Shown piece after piece: positions 18,615 to 28,052 of a stretch of 64,000 bases of DNA. This DNA is from Streptococcus mitis (GTDB lineage Bacteria; Bacillota; Bacilli; Lactobacillales; Streptococcaceae): assembly GCF_013305725.1 (NCBI RefSeq), contig NZ_CP047883.1, positions 1,963,001 through 2,027,000 of the forward strand, in the 5' to 3' direction. The notes below the pieces were generated by a model, which saw only the letters and a list, made by a program, of their open reading frames with translations, was not told the origin of the DNA and made no database searches. The first letter of the stretch is position 1; every line of letters begins with the position of its first letter. The position numbers and the translations under genes were made by a program.

Positions 18615-19478
18615 ATGCGTTATGATTTTGGAAAGGTCTATAAAGAAATAAGAGAGTCAAAAGGATTGACCCAAGAAGAGGTCTGCGGAGATGTCCTTTC
18701 AAGAACTAGCCTATCAAAGATTGAAAGTGGCAAGGTAACTCCCAAATATGAAAACATGGAATTTCTTCTCCGACAGATTAATATGAGTTTTGAAGAGTTT
18801 GACTACATCTGCCATCTCTATCAGCCGAGCCAACGGACAGAAATCATGCAAACTTATCTCAATATGAATTCCATCATTGGTGGCAGTGGTCTAGTTGATT
18901 TTTTTGAAACATGCCAAAACTATCTCAAGACCCATCACGACCTGCCTATAGAAGAAATCAGGGATATGCTGGAAGTTGTCATTCATATCCGTCAACATGG
19001 TACAGAGAAACTGTCAGACCAAGTGAAACAAACTGTCAAAAAACTTTGGGAAAAAATTGAAAAACAAGATACATGGTATGAAAGTGACCTAAAAATCCTC
19101 AATACCATCCTTTTCAGCTTTCCAATTGAACACCTCCATCTCATCACTGGAAAAATCTTGCAACGCTTAGAGGTCTATAAAAACTACCAACATTTATATG
19201 ACTTGCGAATGACAATCCTACTCAACCTTTCCACCATTTACTTATACCATCAAGACAAAAACATGTGTCAACAAATCTGCTACACTTTACTGGAAGATGC
19301 CAAGAACAAGAAAAGCTACGATATGCTTGCTATCTGCTATGTCCGTATTGGAATTTGTAAGGATGATTCTAAAATTATCCAAAAAGGGTTCTCCCTTCTA
19401 GAGCTGACCGATGAAACTTCCATTCTAGCCTTTCTCAAAAAAGAAGTGGAGACCTATTATCAACCGAAAGAAATATAA
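18615..19478 (+). CDS. Rgg/GadR/MutR-family transcriptional regulator, second copy
   Basis: The 287-residue protein from ATG 18615 (AAGGAG 8 nt upstream) starts MRYDFGKVYKEIRESKGLTQEE. Its HTH runs to about residue 45 (SRTSLSKIESGK), followed by a helical C-terminal domain. It is only distantly similar to the Rgg at 3792-4655. It is divergent from the bacteriocin-export/immunity cluster, which it probably controls. I found no SHP-like peptide ORF beside it, so its ligand, if any, is not visible. Confidence 0.85.
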   Translation: MRYDFGKVYKEIRESKGLTQEEVCGDVLSRTSLSKIESGKVTPKYENMEFLLRQINMSFEEFDYICHLYQPSQRTEIMQTYLNMNSIIGGSGLVDFFETCQNYLKTHHDLPIEEIRDMLEVVIHIRQHGTEKLSDQVKQTVKKLWEKIEKQDTWYESDLKILNTILFSFPIEHLHLITGKILQRLEVYKNYQHLYDLRMTILLNLSTIYLYHQDKNMCQQICYTLLEDAKNKKSYDMLAICYVRIGICKDDSKIIQKGFSLLELTDETSILAFLKKEVETYYQPKEI

Positions 19479-19482
19479 AAAA

Positions 19483-19501
19483 GTCGAGGGATTTCCTCGA
19501 C
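19483..19501. terminator. Bidirectional terminator between rgg and lysM gene
   Basis: GTCGAGG-gattt-CCTCGAC, T-rich on both sides; the minus-strand T6 is the stronger and serves the LysM gene. Confidence 0.85.
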
Positions 19502-19529
19502 CTTTTCATATTATTCTGTTCGTTATTTC

Positions 19530-20180
19530 TTAATACCAACCGTTGTTAAGCCAGAAGTTTTTAGCGGCTGACCATGAACCGTAACGTCCTGCAACATAGG
19601 CATCCGCTACACGTTCTTGGTTTTCAGCTGAGTAGTCACCGTTCAAGTATGAATCTGTCAATTGGTAACGTCCAATGTATTGGCCGTTTGTAGCTGTGTA
19701 GCTACCGCCTGATTCTTTTTGAGCGATCCATTCTTTAGCTTCTGCTTCAGATCCGCTTACAGTTGCAGCAGGTGCTGAAGCTTCTGTTGAAACAACTGTT
19801 TCTTCTGCTGCAGGTGCGCTTGCCGCTGGAGCTGCTTCCTCTGCTACTTCTGTAGTTTCTGCTGCTGGAGCTGAAACAGTTTCATCTTGAGCAGCTGGTG
19901 CCGCATAAGTAGCTGGCGCTGGTGTTGCAACAGGTGCTACAGGACCATCGATAACCAACTCTTGACCAACATAAATCAAATGAATGTTGTCGATGTGGTT
20001 GTTTTCTGCCAATTTCTCAACAGTTGTGTTGTGAGTTTCAGCGATTTCTGAAAGTGTATCACCTTCTTTAACAGTGTAAGTTGATGATTCTTGAGCAGAT
20101 ACAAATGATGGAGCAAATACTGCAAACAAGGCAGCTACTCCTGCAAGAGTTGTTTTAATCTTTTTAGTTGTTGATTTCAT
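19530..20180 (-). CDS. Secreted LysM protein with transglycosylase-like C-terminus
   Basis: The 216-residue protein has a signal peptide (about residues 1-29, cut after FVSA), one LysM domain (YTVKEGDTLSEIAETHNTT...LIYVGQELVI), an Ala/Pro/Glu-rich linker, and a C-terminal domain containing WIAQKESGGSY and GRYQLTDSY, resembling the lytic-transglycosylase-like fold with catalytic Glu in ESGG. It matches the pneumococcal LysM protein that I recall as part of the VicRK (WalRK) regulon (SP_0107). It probably acts at the cell wall. Confidence 0.8.
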   Translation of the reverse strand: MKSTTKKIKTTLAGVAALFAVFAPSFVSAQESSTYTVKEGDTLSEIAETHNTTVEKLAENNHIDNIHLIYVGQELVIDGPVAPVATPAPATYAAPAAQDETVSAPAAETTEVAEEAAPAASAPAAEETVVSTEASAPAATVSGSEAEAKEWIAQKESGGSYTATNGQYIGRYQLTDSYLNGDYSAENQERVADAYVAGRYGSWSAAKNFWLNNGWY

Positions 20181-20383
20181 ATTTGAAAATTCTCCTTCTT
20201 TCTATAGTTCTATCATACCCTTTAAATATTACCGTTTCTTGACACTTTTATGTAGAAATATTACAAAATTATTTTTTATTTCCCTAAATAAGCTATTTTT
20301 TGTTACAAAAGATGCTTTTTTATGCTATTTGTAGTGTAAAAAGGTTTTCATCCACAATTAAAGCCAAGACCTTCATTCTTTGA

Positions 20384-20389
20384 TATAAT
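20384..20389 (+). promoter_or_regulatory. Extended -10 promoter of sdaAB
   Basis: TGATATAAT is an extended -10 30 bp before the sdaAB ATG; no good -35 is present. A strong AGGGG ribosome site follows. Confidence 0.55.
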
Positions 20390-20419
20390 AGAGATAAGAA
20401 TTTTTATAAGGGGAAACTG

Positions 20420-21091
20420 ATGAAATCACTTCGTTTTCAATCTGTCTTTGATATCATCGGACCAGTTATGATTGGCCCATCTAGTAGCCATACAGCTGGT
20501 GCTGTTCGTATTGGGAAGATTGTCTCTTCCATTTTTGATGATACTCCGACAGAAGTCGAATTCCAACTATTTAACTCATTCGCCAAGACCTATCGTGGTC
20601 ACGGGACAGACCTAGCCCTTGTTGCTGGTATTTTGGGCATGGATACAGATGATCCTGAAATTCCAAACAGTCTGGAGATTGCCCACAAGCGTGGCATCAA
20701 GATTGTCTGGACCATTCAGAAAGACAGCAATGCGCCTCACCCAAACACTACTAAAATTACCGTTAAAAATGCCCATAAAACTATCAGTGTGACTGGTATT
20801 TCTATCGGGGGAGGGAATATTCAGGTAACCGAACTCAATGGCTTTGCCGTCTCCCTCAATATGAATACACCGACTATCATCATCGTTCATCAAGATATTC
20901 CAGGTATGATTGCCCTCGTAACAGAGGCTCTTTCACGCTATGGTATCAATATCGCCCAGATGAATGTTACTCGTGAAAAAGCTGGTGAAAAAGCTATTAT
21001 GATTATCGAAGTTGACAGTCGCAACTGTGATGAGACCATCGAAGAAATTCGAAAAATCCCTCATCTCCATAATGTCAATTTCTTTAAATAG
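20420..21091 (+). CDS. sdaAB: L-serine dehydratase, iron-sulfur-dependent, beta subunit
   Basis: The 223-residue protein contains the signature IGPSSSHTAGAVRIG and a C-terminal ACT domain (IIVHQDIPGMIALVTEALS). With SdaAA it forms the two-subunit Fe-S enzyme that converts serine to pyruvate and ammonia. It is 8 bp upstream of sdaAA in one operon. Confidence 0.95.
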   Translation: MKSLRFQSVFDIIGPVMIGPSSSHTAGAVRIGKIVSSIFDDTPTEVEFQLFNSFAKTYRGHGTDLALVAGILGMDTDDPEIPNSLEIAHKRGIKIVWTIQKDSNAPHPNTTKITVKNAHKTISVTGISIGGGNIQVTELNGFAVSLNMNTPTIIIVHQDIPGMIALVTEALSRYGINIAQMNVTREKAGEKAIMIIEVDSRNCDETIEEIRKIPHLHNVNFFK

Positions 21092-21099
21092 GAGGAAGC

Positions 21100-21972
21100 A
21101 TGTTTTATTCTATCAAAGAATTGGTCGAGCAAGCAGATCTGGACTTTCAAGGAAATGTCGCAGAACTCATGATTACAACAGAGTTTGAATTGACCGGTCG
21201 CGAACGTGAAGAAGTCCTCCTTCTCATGGAGCGCAACCTGGAAGTCATGAAAGCCTCTGTCCAACTTGGCCTCAATGAAAATAAATCTCGTAGTGGCCTG
21301 ACAGGTGGAGATGCAGCCAAATTGGATCACTACATCAAAAATGGAAAAACTCTGTCAGATTACACAATTCTCTCTGCTGCCCGAAATGCTATCGCAGTCA
21401 ATGAACACAATGCCAAAATGGGCTTGGTCTGCGCTACTCCGACCGCAGGAAGTGCTGGCTGTCTGCCTTCCGTTCTCACTGCTGCTATTGAAAAATTAGA
21501 CCTCAACCACGAGCAACAGCTGAATTTCCTCTTTGCTGCTGGTGCCTTTGGACTAGTCATCGCAAATAATGCCTCTATCTCAGGAGCTGAAGGTGGCTGT
21601 CAGGCTGAGGTTGGTTCGGCCTCTGCTATGAGTGCTGCAGCCTTGACTCTAGCTGCCGGTGGAACACCTTATCAGGCCAGTCAGGCCATTGCCTTTGTCA
21701 TTAAAAATATGCTGGGCCTTATCTGTGACCCTGTTGCCGGCTTGGTCGAAGTTCCCTGTGTCAAACGTAATGCCATGGGGGCCAGCTTTGCTTTCATCGC
21801 AGCAGACATGGCCTTGGCAGGTATCGAATCTAAAATTCCTGTGGATGAAGTTATCGATGTCATGTACCAAGTAGGAGCAAGCATGCCAACTGCCTTTCGT
21901 GAAACAGCTGAAGGTGGACTCGCTGCCACCCCTACTGGTCGTCGCCTTCAAAAAGAAATTTTCGGAGAATAA
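21100..21972 (+). CDS. sdaAA: L-serine dehydratase, iron-sulfur-dependent, alpha subunit
   Basis: The 290-residue protein has the conserved cysteines of the [4Fe-4S] site in VCATPTAGSAGCLPSV and in LICDPVAGLVEVPCVKRN. An RSGLTGGD segment is near residue 65. GGAGG precedes the ATG. It is the catalytic partner of SdaAB. Confidence 0.95.
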   Translation: MFYSIKELVEQADLDFQGNVAELMITTEFELTGREREEVLLLMERNLEVMKASVQLGLNENKSRSGLTGGDAAKLDHYIKNGKTLSDYTILSAARNAIAVNEHNAKMGLVCATPTAGSAGCLPSVLTAAIEKLDLNHEQQLNFLFAAGAFGLVIANNASISGAEGGCQAEVGSASAMSAAALTLAAGGTPYQASQAIAFVIKNMLGLICDPVAGLVEVPCVKRNAMGASFAFIAADMALAGIESKIPVDEVIDVMYQVGASMPTAFRETAEGGLAATPTGRRLQKEIFGE

Positions 21973-21993
21973 GCTTATCAAATAGGAGAAACC

Positions 21994-22626
21994 ATGACCT
22001 CTATCACAGCGATTTTTTTCGATCTGGATGGAACCCTCGTTGACAGTTCTATCGGGATTCACAATACCTTTACTCATACTTTTAAGGAACTAGGGGTGCC
22101 TAGTCCTGATGACAAAACTATTCGTGGTTTTATGGGACCGCCTCTTGAAAGTAGTTTTGCGACCTGCCTGCCCAAAGACCAAATTTCTGAGGCTGTCCAG
22201 ATATACCGTTCTTACTACAAAGTAAAAGGCATCCATGAAGCTCAACTCTTTCCTCAGATTGTAGACTTGCTTGAGAAGTTATCGAGCAATTACCCTCTTT
22301 ATATCACCACTACAAAGAATACTCCAACCGCTCAAGACATGACTAAAAACTTGGGAATCTATCATTTCTTTGATGGCATTTATGGTTCCAGCCCTGAAGC
22401 ACCCCATAAGGCAGATGTTATTCGCCAAGCCTTGCAGACACATCAACTAGCACCGGAACAAACCATCATCATCGGAGATACCAAGTTTGATATGCTTGGA
22501 GCTCAAGAAACAGGCATTCAGAAATTGGCCGTCACTTGGGGATTTGGGGAGCAAGCAGATCTACTAAACTATCATCCTGATTATATCGCTCACAAACCCA
22601 TAGAAGTTTTGGAGTATTTTCAATAA
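21994..22626 (+). CDS. HAD-superfamily hydrolase, phosphoglycolate-phosphatase-like
   Basis: The 210-residue protein has HAD motif I FFDLDGTLVDSS, motif II ITTTKN, and motif IV IIIGDTKFDMLGAQ. A helical cap lies between residues 15 and 85, as in Gph/YbeZ-type (subfamily IA) phosphatases. It is 21 bp after sdaAA, so it is probably in the same operon. Substrate is not known. Confidence 0.85.
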   Translation: MTSITAIFFDLDGTLVDSSIGIHNTFTHTFKELGVPSPDDKTIRGFMGPPLESSFATCLPKDQISEAVQIYRSYYKVKGIHEAQLFPQIVDLLEKLSSNYPLYITTTKNTPTAQDMTKNLGIYHFFDGIYGSSPEAPHKADVIRQALQTHQLAPEQTIIIGDTKFDMLGAQETGIQKLAVTWGFGEQADLLNYHPDYIAHKPIEVLEYFQ

Positions 22627-22682
22627 CATAGACTGGGCGACAACCCCATTTCAGAAGAAAATGGAGCAAGTCTCTACATAAC

Positions 22683-22730
22683 AAAACGCATATTACCAAG
22701 GTTCTTCAGACCTGATAATATGCGTTTTTC
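22683..22730 (+). terminator. Terminator of the sda operon
   Basis: AAAACGCATATTA pairs with TAATATGCGTTTT around a 19-nt loop, followed by T-rich sequence. It also lies at the 3' end of the convergent capD-like gene. Confidence 0.8.
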
Positions 22731-22734
22731 TTTT

Positions 22735-24585
22735 TTATTCAACGTGAGTAGTTTGATTGGCAAAGGCGATAATAGCTTGCTTCAACTCATCTCCACTAAG
22801 AGTGCGGAACTCTTCAATCTTTTGATCGATGGCTTCTAGAGGCATAACATTAACCTTACCAACGAAAATCTTATCCATAACTTGGTTATCAACAAGTTCG
22901 GTTGACACCAAGAGTTCTTCGTAGAGTTTTTCACCTGGGCGGATTCCAACTTCAACAATTGGAATTTCGCTTTCAGTGTGGCCACTTAGAAGGACCATTT
23001 TTTTGGCCAAGTCATAAATCTTGACTGGTTTGCCCATATCAAGGATAAAGACTTCTCCATCCTTGGCATAAGCACCAGCATGGATAACCAAACGGCTAGC
23101 TTCTGGAATGGTCATAAAGTAACGGGTCATGCGGAAGTCTGTCACCGTTACAGGACCACCTTCAGCAATCTGGCGTTCAAAGACTGGAATCACACTACCA
23201 CGGCTACCAAGAACATTCCCAAAACGAACCGCACAGTAGGTCGATTGGCTACGTTGGTTAAAGCCAGTGACAATCAATTCCGCCACGCGCTTGGTTGCTC
23301 CCATAACATTTGGTGGATTAACCGCCTTATCTGTCGAAATCATAACCATCTTAGGTACTTTGGCTTCATCAACAGCCTTAGCAACATTATAAGTTCCACG
23401 AATATTGTTTTTGAAGGCTTCTTTTGGATTGCGCTCCATCATAGGAACGTGCTTGTGGGCTGCCGCATGATAAACAATAGCTGGCTTGTACTGCTCAAAG
23501 ACTTGCAACAAACGGTCATAGTCTTGAATATCGGCAATAACTGGTACATAATCAATCCCTTGGAACTTGCGAATCAATTCATGATAAACAAGGTAGATTG
23601 AATTTTCCCCATGACCGAGCAAAACGATGCGTTCAGGATTGAAACGACTAACTTGGCGACAGATTTCAGAACCGATTGAGCCACCAGCACCTGTAACCAA
23701 GATTGTCTTACCTGTCAGTTCTGCGCCCAGACGCGATTCATCAAGACGAATTTCCTGACGACCTAAAAGGTCCGTAATATCAATTTTTTGGAAGCCAGTA
23801 CCTGCTTGGTGAAGTCCTTGAACAACGGTTTCAACCTTAGGCATCTTGTAACATTTGACACCCAGCTTATTACACATCTGCAAGATACGTTCATATTCTG
23901 ACGGGTCAAGCGACGGAATCGCAACGATAACACGCTCGATTTGATGGCGTTTGGCTAATTCAGGCAGATCATCATATGAACCCAAAACAGGGATTCCACC
24001 AAGTTTTTGACCCTTTTTCTTAGAATCCTTGTCCAAAATACCGACAAGTTCTAATTCACTAGTTGGATGTTGGTAACTATCCATAAAGAGGGCTCCACCA
24101 TCACCGGCACCAATCAAGAAGGTCCGACGGTGTTCCCCATCACCACTTCCCTTTTTGCGTTTAGAGTAGATTAGCTGCCAAGTAATCCGTGGCAATAAAA
24201 TCAAGAAGGTACTCAACAAGATAAAGAGAATGATGAAACGGATTGAAAAAAGTGGCAAGAAAGCATAGCATATACTATATGACAAGATACTGCTAGCAGT
24301 CACACCAAAAAAGATTTTCATGAAATCCGTAATCTTGCTGTAACGACTAATACTAGCGTTCAACCCCCAAAATCCAATCATCAATTGATAAAACAGGAAG
24401 GCCAAGCTCGTATAGATGATGTAGTCAACAGGTGCTGGATTAATCAATCCGTAGAATAAGATATAAGATACAATGATGGAAACCACCATACTCAAAATAT
24501 CAAATATTCCCCAGAAAACCTGTTTTTGTTGTTTATTTAAAATTTCCACCAGATCAATCACATAATCTGTGAGTTTTTTATTCAT
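22735..24585 (-). CDS. CapD/FlaA1-like nucleotide-sugar 4,6-dehydratase/epimerase
   Basis: The 616-residue protein has four N-terminal membrane helices (about 20-140), a CoA-binding-like domain (FLIGAGDGGALFMD), and a C-terminal SDR domain with Rossmann motif TGAGGSIGSEICRQV, HAAAHKHVPMM, STDKAVNPPN and the FGNVLGSRGSV segment. These are the features of WbpM/CapD UDP-GlcNAc 4,6-dehydratases that make unusual amino sugars for surface polysaccharide. In pneumococci this gene lies outside the capsule locus. A BOX element separates it from the GT2 gene upstream. Confidence 0.9.
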   Translation of the reverse strand: MNKKLTDYVIDLVEILNKQQKQVFWGIFDILSMVVSIIVSYILFYGLINPAPVDYIIYTSLAFLFYQLMIGFWGLNASISRYSKITDFMKIFFGVTASSILSYSICYAFLPLFSIRFIILFILLSTFLILLPRITWQLIYSKRKKGSGDGEHRRTFLIGAGDGGALFMDSYQHPTSELELVGILDKDSKKKGQKLGGIPVLGSYDDLPELAKRHQIERVIVAIPSLDPSEYERILQMCNKLGVKCYKMPKVETVVQGLHQAGTGFQKIDITDLLGRQEIRLDESRLGAELTGKTILVTGAGGSIGSEICRQVSRFNPERIVLLGHGENSIYLVYHELIRKFQGIDYVPVIADIQDYDRLLQVFEQYKPAIVYHAAAHKHVPMMERNPKEAFKNNIRGTYNVAKAVDEAKVPKMVMISTDKAVNPPNVMGATKRVAELIVTGFNQRSQSTYCAVRFGNVLGSRGSVIPVFERQIAEGGPVTVTDFRMTRYFMTIPEASRLVIHAGAYAKDGEVFILDMGKPVKIYDLAKKMVLLSGHTESEIPIVEVGIRPGEKLYEELLVSTELVDNQVMDKIFVGKVNVMPLEAIDQKIEEFRTLSGDELKQAIIAFANQTTHVE

Positions 24586-24621
24586 AGAAATTTACTCCTC
24601 CTTAAAAGAGCTGGATAATTA

Positions 24622-24769
24622 TACTCAATGAAAATCAAAGAGCAAACTAGGAAACTAGCCGCAGGCTGCTCAAAACACTGTTTTGAGGCTGTAGATAAGA
24701 CTGACGAAGTCAGTCACATACATACGGCAAGGCGAGGTTGACGCGGTTTGAAGAGATTTTCGAAGAGCA
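24622..24769 (-). repeat. BOX element, A-B-C form (about 148 bp)
   Basis: Inverse orientation: TACTCAATGAAAATCAAAG at the left and CGAAGAGCA at the right. It contains a boxB module with the CAAAACACTGTTTTGAG stem and the core ACGGCAAGGCG. It sits in the 236-bp gap between the capD-like gene and the GT2 gene. Confidence 0.85.
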
Positions 24770-24821
24770 TTATATTGTTATTATAACACTTTTTATCTAG
24801 TTTACGATTTGCTACAATCTT

Positions 24822-25652
24822 TTACTTGCTTTTTCGTAACAGTTTCATAAAAATAAACTGTCGGACAAATCCGGGACAAAGGGCAACCACCATCTGAATG
24901 GCAACACTCTTGGCATACTCCATGTAAGAAATTTGTCCTCGCTTCAGCATCCGTTGACGAGCTTGACGATAGAGTTTGAGGTAACGCAGTCCCCCACGAC
25001 GCTCAAACATCCCTGCTCCGACACGAACCTTACACAAGATTTGATCCAGATTTCCAGTCTTGGCTCCTGCAGCAATCATATTGAGCCAGAGGAGGTCATC
25101 CTCCATATAGAGGCCATCCTCATAGTTACCTGCCTTGAGAACCATGTCCTTCTTGAACATGACAGTCATATGGTTAAAAGCACTTCTCATCCTTTGATAA
25201 GCCACAATCTCTGCATGCTGGGTTGGAACACGACGGTAAGAAACAATCTCATCAGGATTGTCAATAAACTCTGCAATATGTCCACCTAATAGGTCGAGGT
25301 TGTCCTTCTCCATTAGCTGAACCTGTTTCTCAAAACGGTCTGGAACAGCTATATCATCTGTATCCATACGAGCGATGATATCGTACTGACACTGCAAAAC
25401 ACCCTGTCGAAGAGCCAGACCCAAACCTTGATTCTGCTCAAGAGGATAGCGTTTCACTGGAATATCAGACTCAGCTTCAAGCTGGTCTAATACCTGATAG
25501 AGCTCAGGTGTCAAAGGCCCATCCTCAACCAGAACCAACTCGCTCGGTTTCAGGGTCTGATTTTGAACACTCTCAATAGCATCCTTTAAAAATATCGGAT
25601 TTTCCTTAATATAGACCGACATCAATACGCTGATTTTTTGCTTTTCAGACAC
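24822..25652 (-). CDS. Family 2 glycosyltransferase
   Basis: The 276-residue protein starts with the GT-A nucleotide-binding pattern ISVLMSVYIKENP and has the metal-binding motif RMDTDDIAVPDRF (about residue 95), then MEDDLLWLNM as the acceptor/catalytic acidic motif. A C-terminal amphipathic stretch suggests membrane association. It is on the same strand as the CapD-like gene, so both may serve a surface glycan. Donor and acceptor are unknown. Confidence 0.88.
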   Translation of the reverse strand: MSEKQKISVLMSVYIKENPIFLKDAIESVQNQTLKPSELVLVEDGPLTPELYQVLDQLEAESDIPVKRYPLEQNQGLGLALRQGVLQCQYDIIARMDTDDIAVPDRFEKQVQLMEKDNLDLLGGHIAEFIDNPDEIVSYRRVPTQHAEIVAYQRMRSAFNHMTVMFKKDMVLKAGNYEDGLYMEDDLLWLNMIAAGAKTGNLDQILCKVRVGAGMFERRGGLRYLKLYRQARQRMLKRGQISYMEYAKSVAIQMVVALCPGFVRQFIFMKLLRKSK

Positions 25653-25742
25653 AGTTTTTCTCCAATGTATAGATTTCCTTCCACTATTTTATCATAATTT
25701 TCAAGACTTTCCCATTTTTATCTTGAAAGCCAGAAACCTTAC

Positions 25743-25771
25743 TTGACATTATAGGGAAAAAGCCTTAAAAT
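25743..25771 (+). promoter_or_regulatory. Promoter of the CynX-like MFS gene
   Basis: TTGACA (25743-25748) and TAAAAT (25766-25771), 17 bp apart, 35 bp before the ATG. Confidence 0.7.
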
Positions 25772-25806
25772 AAGCTGTTATTAAAATCAGCTAGGAGAGG
25801 TATTAT

Positions 25807-26973
25807 ATGAAAAAGCAATCACTCTTTTTTGTTCCAGGTATTATCCTGATTGGTGTTTCCTTGCGGACTCCTTTTACTGTTTTACCTATTATTTTGGGAG
25901 ATATTTCGCAAGGGTTGGGAGTAGAAGTTAGTTCGCTTGGTGTCTTGACCAGCCTTCCTCTCCTCATGTTTACCCTCTTCTCACTCTTTTCTACCCGACT
26001 GGCTCAAAAAATTGGCTTGGAGCATCTCTTTACCTATAGCCTTTTCTTCTTGACCATCGGTTCTCTGATTCGACTAATCAATCTGCCCCTACTCTATCTA
26101 GGAACCTTGATGGTTGGGGCAAGTATCGCAGTCATCAATGTTCTGCTTCCTAGTCTCATCCAAGGCAATCAACCAAAGAAAATTGGTTTTCTGACCACCT
26201 TATATGTAACTTCTATGGGGATTGCGACGGCTCTGGCTTCCTATCTAGCCGTGCCCATTACACAAGCCAGTTCTTGGAAAGGACTTATCATCCTCCTCAC
26301 CCTGCTCTGTCTAGCAACTTTTTTGGTCTGGCTGCCAAATCACCGCTATAATCACAGACTGGCTCCACAAACCAAACAAAAAAGCAAAACAAAGGTCATG
26401 CGTAACAAACAGGTCTGGGCAGTTATCGTCTTTGCAGGTTTTCAATCCTTGCTCTTTTACACTGCTATGACTTGGTTACCTACTATGGCCATCCATGCAG
26501 GCCTATCCAGTCACGAAGCTGGCTTACTGACCTCTATCTTCTCTCTGATTAGCATTCCTTTTTCAATGACTATCCCAAGCCTGACAACCAGCTTGTCTAC
26601 TCGCAACCGTCAGCTCATGCTCACTCTGGTTTCACTAGCTGGTGTGGTCGGTATTTCCATGCTCTTTTTCCCAGTCGGTAATTTCTTTTACTGGCTCGCC
26701 ATCCATCTCCTCATCGGAACCGCAACTAGCGCCCTCTTCCCTTATCTCATGGTCAATTTTTCACTCAAGACAAGTGCTCCTGAAAATACAGCCCAATTGT
26801 CAGGCCTATCTCAAACAGGAGGCTATATCCTAGCAGCTTTTGGTCCGACCCTCTTTGGTTACAGTTTTGACCTTTTCCACTCTTGGGTACCAGCGGTAGC
26901 TGCTCTCTTACTCGTCGATATCATCATGACTGTGGCCCTCTTTACAGTAGACAGAGCTGATAAAATCCTTTAA
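25807..26973 (+). CDS. MFS transporter, CynX/NimT type
   Basis: The 388-residue protein has 12 predicted helices and the family start LIGVSLRTPFTVLPIILGDI, with a central charged loop (HRYNHRLAPQTKQKSKTKVMRNKQ) between the two six-helix halves. CynX-type carriers move small anions or 2-nitroimidazoles; the substrate here is not known. It has its own promoter and no close operon partners. Confidence 0.8.
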   Translation: MKKQSLFFVPGIILIGVSLRTPFTVLPIILGDISQGLGVEVSSLGVLTSLPLLMFTLFSLFSTRLAQKIGLEHLFTYSLFFLTIGSLIRLINLPLLYLGTLMVGASIAVINVLLPSLIQGNQPKKIGFLTTLYVTSMGIATALASYLAVPITQASSWKGLIILLTLLCLATFLVWLPNHRYNHRLAPQTKQKSKTKVMRNKQVWAVIVFAGFQSLLFYTAMTWLPTMAIHAGLSSHEAGLLTSIFSLISIPFSMTIPSLTTSLSTRNRQLMLTLVSLAGVVGISMLFFPVGNFFYWLAIHLLIGTATSALFPYLMVNFSLKTSAPENTAQLSGLSQTGGYILAAFGPTLFGYSFDLFHSWVPAVAALLLVDIIMTVALFTVDRADKIL

Positions 26974-27096
26974 TTTTTCTAAAATACTTCTCAGATATAA
27001 ACAATAAGTGTTGAAACAATTATATCGGTGATAGTGATGAACTGGAGAATCTCTCTCTTTGTAAAATAACTACCCGAGAATAATCAGGAGGTTGCC

Positions 27097-27897
27097 ATGG
27101 CAATAGACGGAGTAAAGATTATAGACAGCGATGATGCTTACGATATCTATAACACCATAGTGGGAAGATATAAAAACGGCGAAAATATTGCTAAGATAAT
27201 CGAAGATATTTTAAATGATGAAAATAATTTTTGTATAGATGATTTTTATACTGAGATTTATTGGGCAGCCTTTGCCTACTCCTTGTGGAAGATTGGACAT
27301 TTACCAGAAGACATAAAAAATAAAACTCTCAAAATCATCGAAAAAGGAGCGGATAAGTTCTGGCTTGAAATTGACAGCAAAGCATTGAAACAAAGACAGA
27401 AAGCACTTGATAAACTAGCTATTCAGCTACAAAGTGTCAATCCGAAACCTCTTAAAATTCCAAAGATAAAAACAAAGAGAGAGCCGTACTTTAAGGTAGG
27501 AGATGTGCTTGTGGTTCAATTTGAAAATGAATACGGAGTCGGTTTTGTTTCAGATCTGGACCAAAGTCCGAGAAAAATAGAATATCACCTAGCCTTTACA
27601 AGGTTACTACAAAAGAATAAGCCCACTATGACGGATTTTTTGAATAGCGAGATTGCTTGCAAGATGAATAATAGACAGTATGCTATTGATACTGACTGTT
27701 GGTTTAATCACAAGGATTTGGGGCTTTTACTAGATAAATTCGAGAAGATTGGTAAGGTCATATTAGAAGATTATGCTCTGTGGACTTTAGCACCTGCCTG
27801 CACCTTGGGTGATATCTATGAAGAAATCACAGCGACTAAGGGAGCCCGAGGTCTTCGTTTTATGGAGACGTATAAATTGATAAAAGATATGGAATAA
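27097..27897 (+). CDS. Hypothetical cytosolic protein, possible Imm26-like immunity protein
   Basis: The 266-residue protein has AGGAGG before ATG 27097. Residues 1-120 are helical and acidic (KIIDSDDAYDIYNTIVGRY). Residues about 128-240 form a beta-rich domain starting KREPYFKVGDVLVVQFENE, then YGVGFVSD, which resembles Imm26-type immunity proteins. Neither membrane segment nor signal is present. The gene is A+T-rich, stands alone with its own terminator and has no toxin nearby, so it looks like an orphan immunity gene acquired by transfer. The family link is tentative. Confidence 0.5.
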   Translation: MAIDGVKIIDSDDAYDIYNTIVGRYKNGENIAKIIEDILNDENNFCIDDFYTEIYWAAFAYSLWKIGHLPEDIKNKTLKIIEKGADKFWLEIDSKALKQRQKALDKLAIQLQSVNPKPLKIPKIKTKREPYFKVGDVLVVQFENEYGVGFVSDLDQSPRKIEYHLAFTRLLQKNKPTMTDFLNSEIACKMNNRQYAIDTDCWFNHKDLGLLLDKFEKIGKVILEDYALWTLAPACTLGDIYEEITATKGARGLRFMETYKLIKDME

Positions 27898-28022
27898 ATG
27901 AGTAAGATAAGGGTTTAGATGGGAAAGGAATCTGTTTCAAAGTATATCCTAGATTATACATCATGATTCTAGCTTATCTTTAAAATATAAATTTCTGTGA
28001 AATAGCTGATGTTAGTTCCTCT

Positions 28023-28052
28023 AAACTTCTAGTTTTTCCTAGAAGTTTTTTT
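28023..28052 (+). terminator. Terminator after the 27097 gene
   Basis: AAACTTCTAG-tttttc-CTAGAAGTTT followed by T-rich sequence. Confidence 0.8.

Noticed and set aside
20181..20419. WalR (VicR) box upstream of the LysM gene
   Set aside because: Several TGTAA half-sites occur but no convincing TGTWA-N5-6-TGTWA direct repeat at a promoter.
23080..23601. 173-residue plus-strand ORF
   Set aside because: It lies fully antisense in the CapD-like gene and has no ribosome site or recognisable domain.
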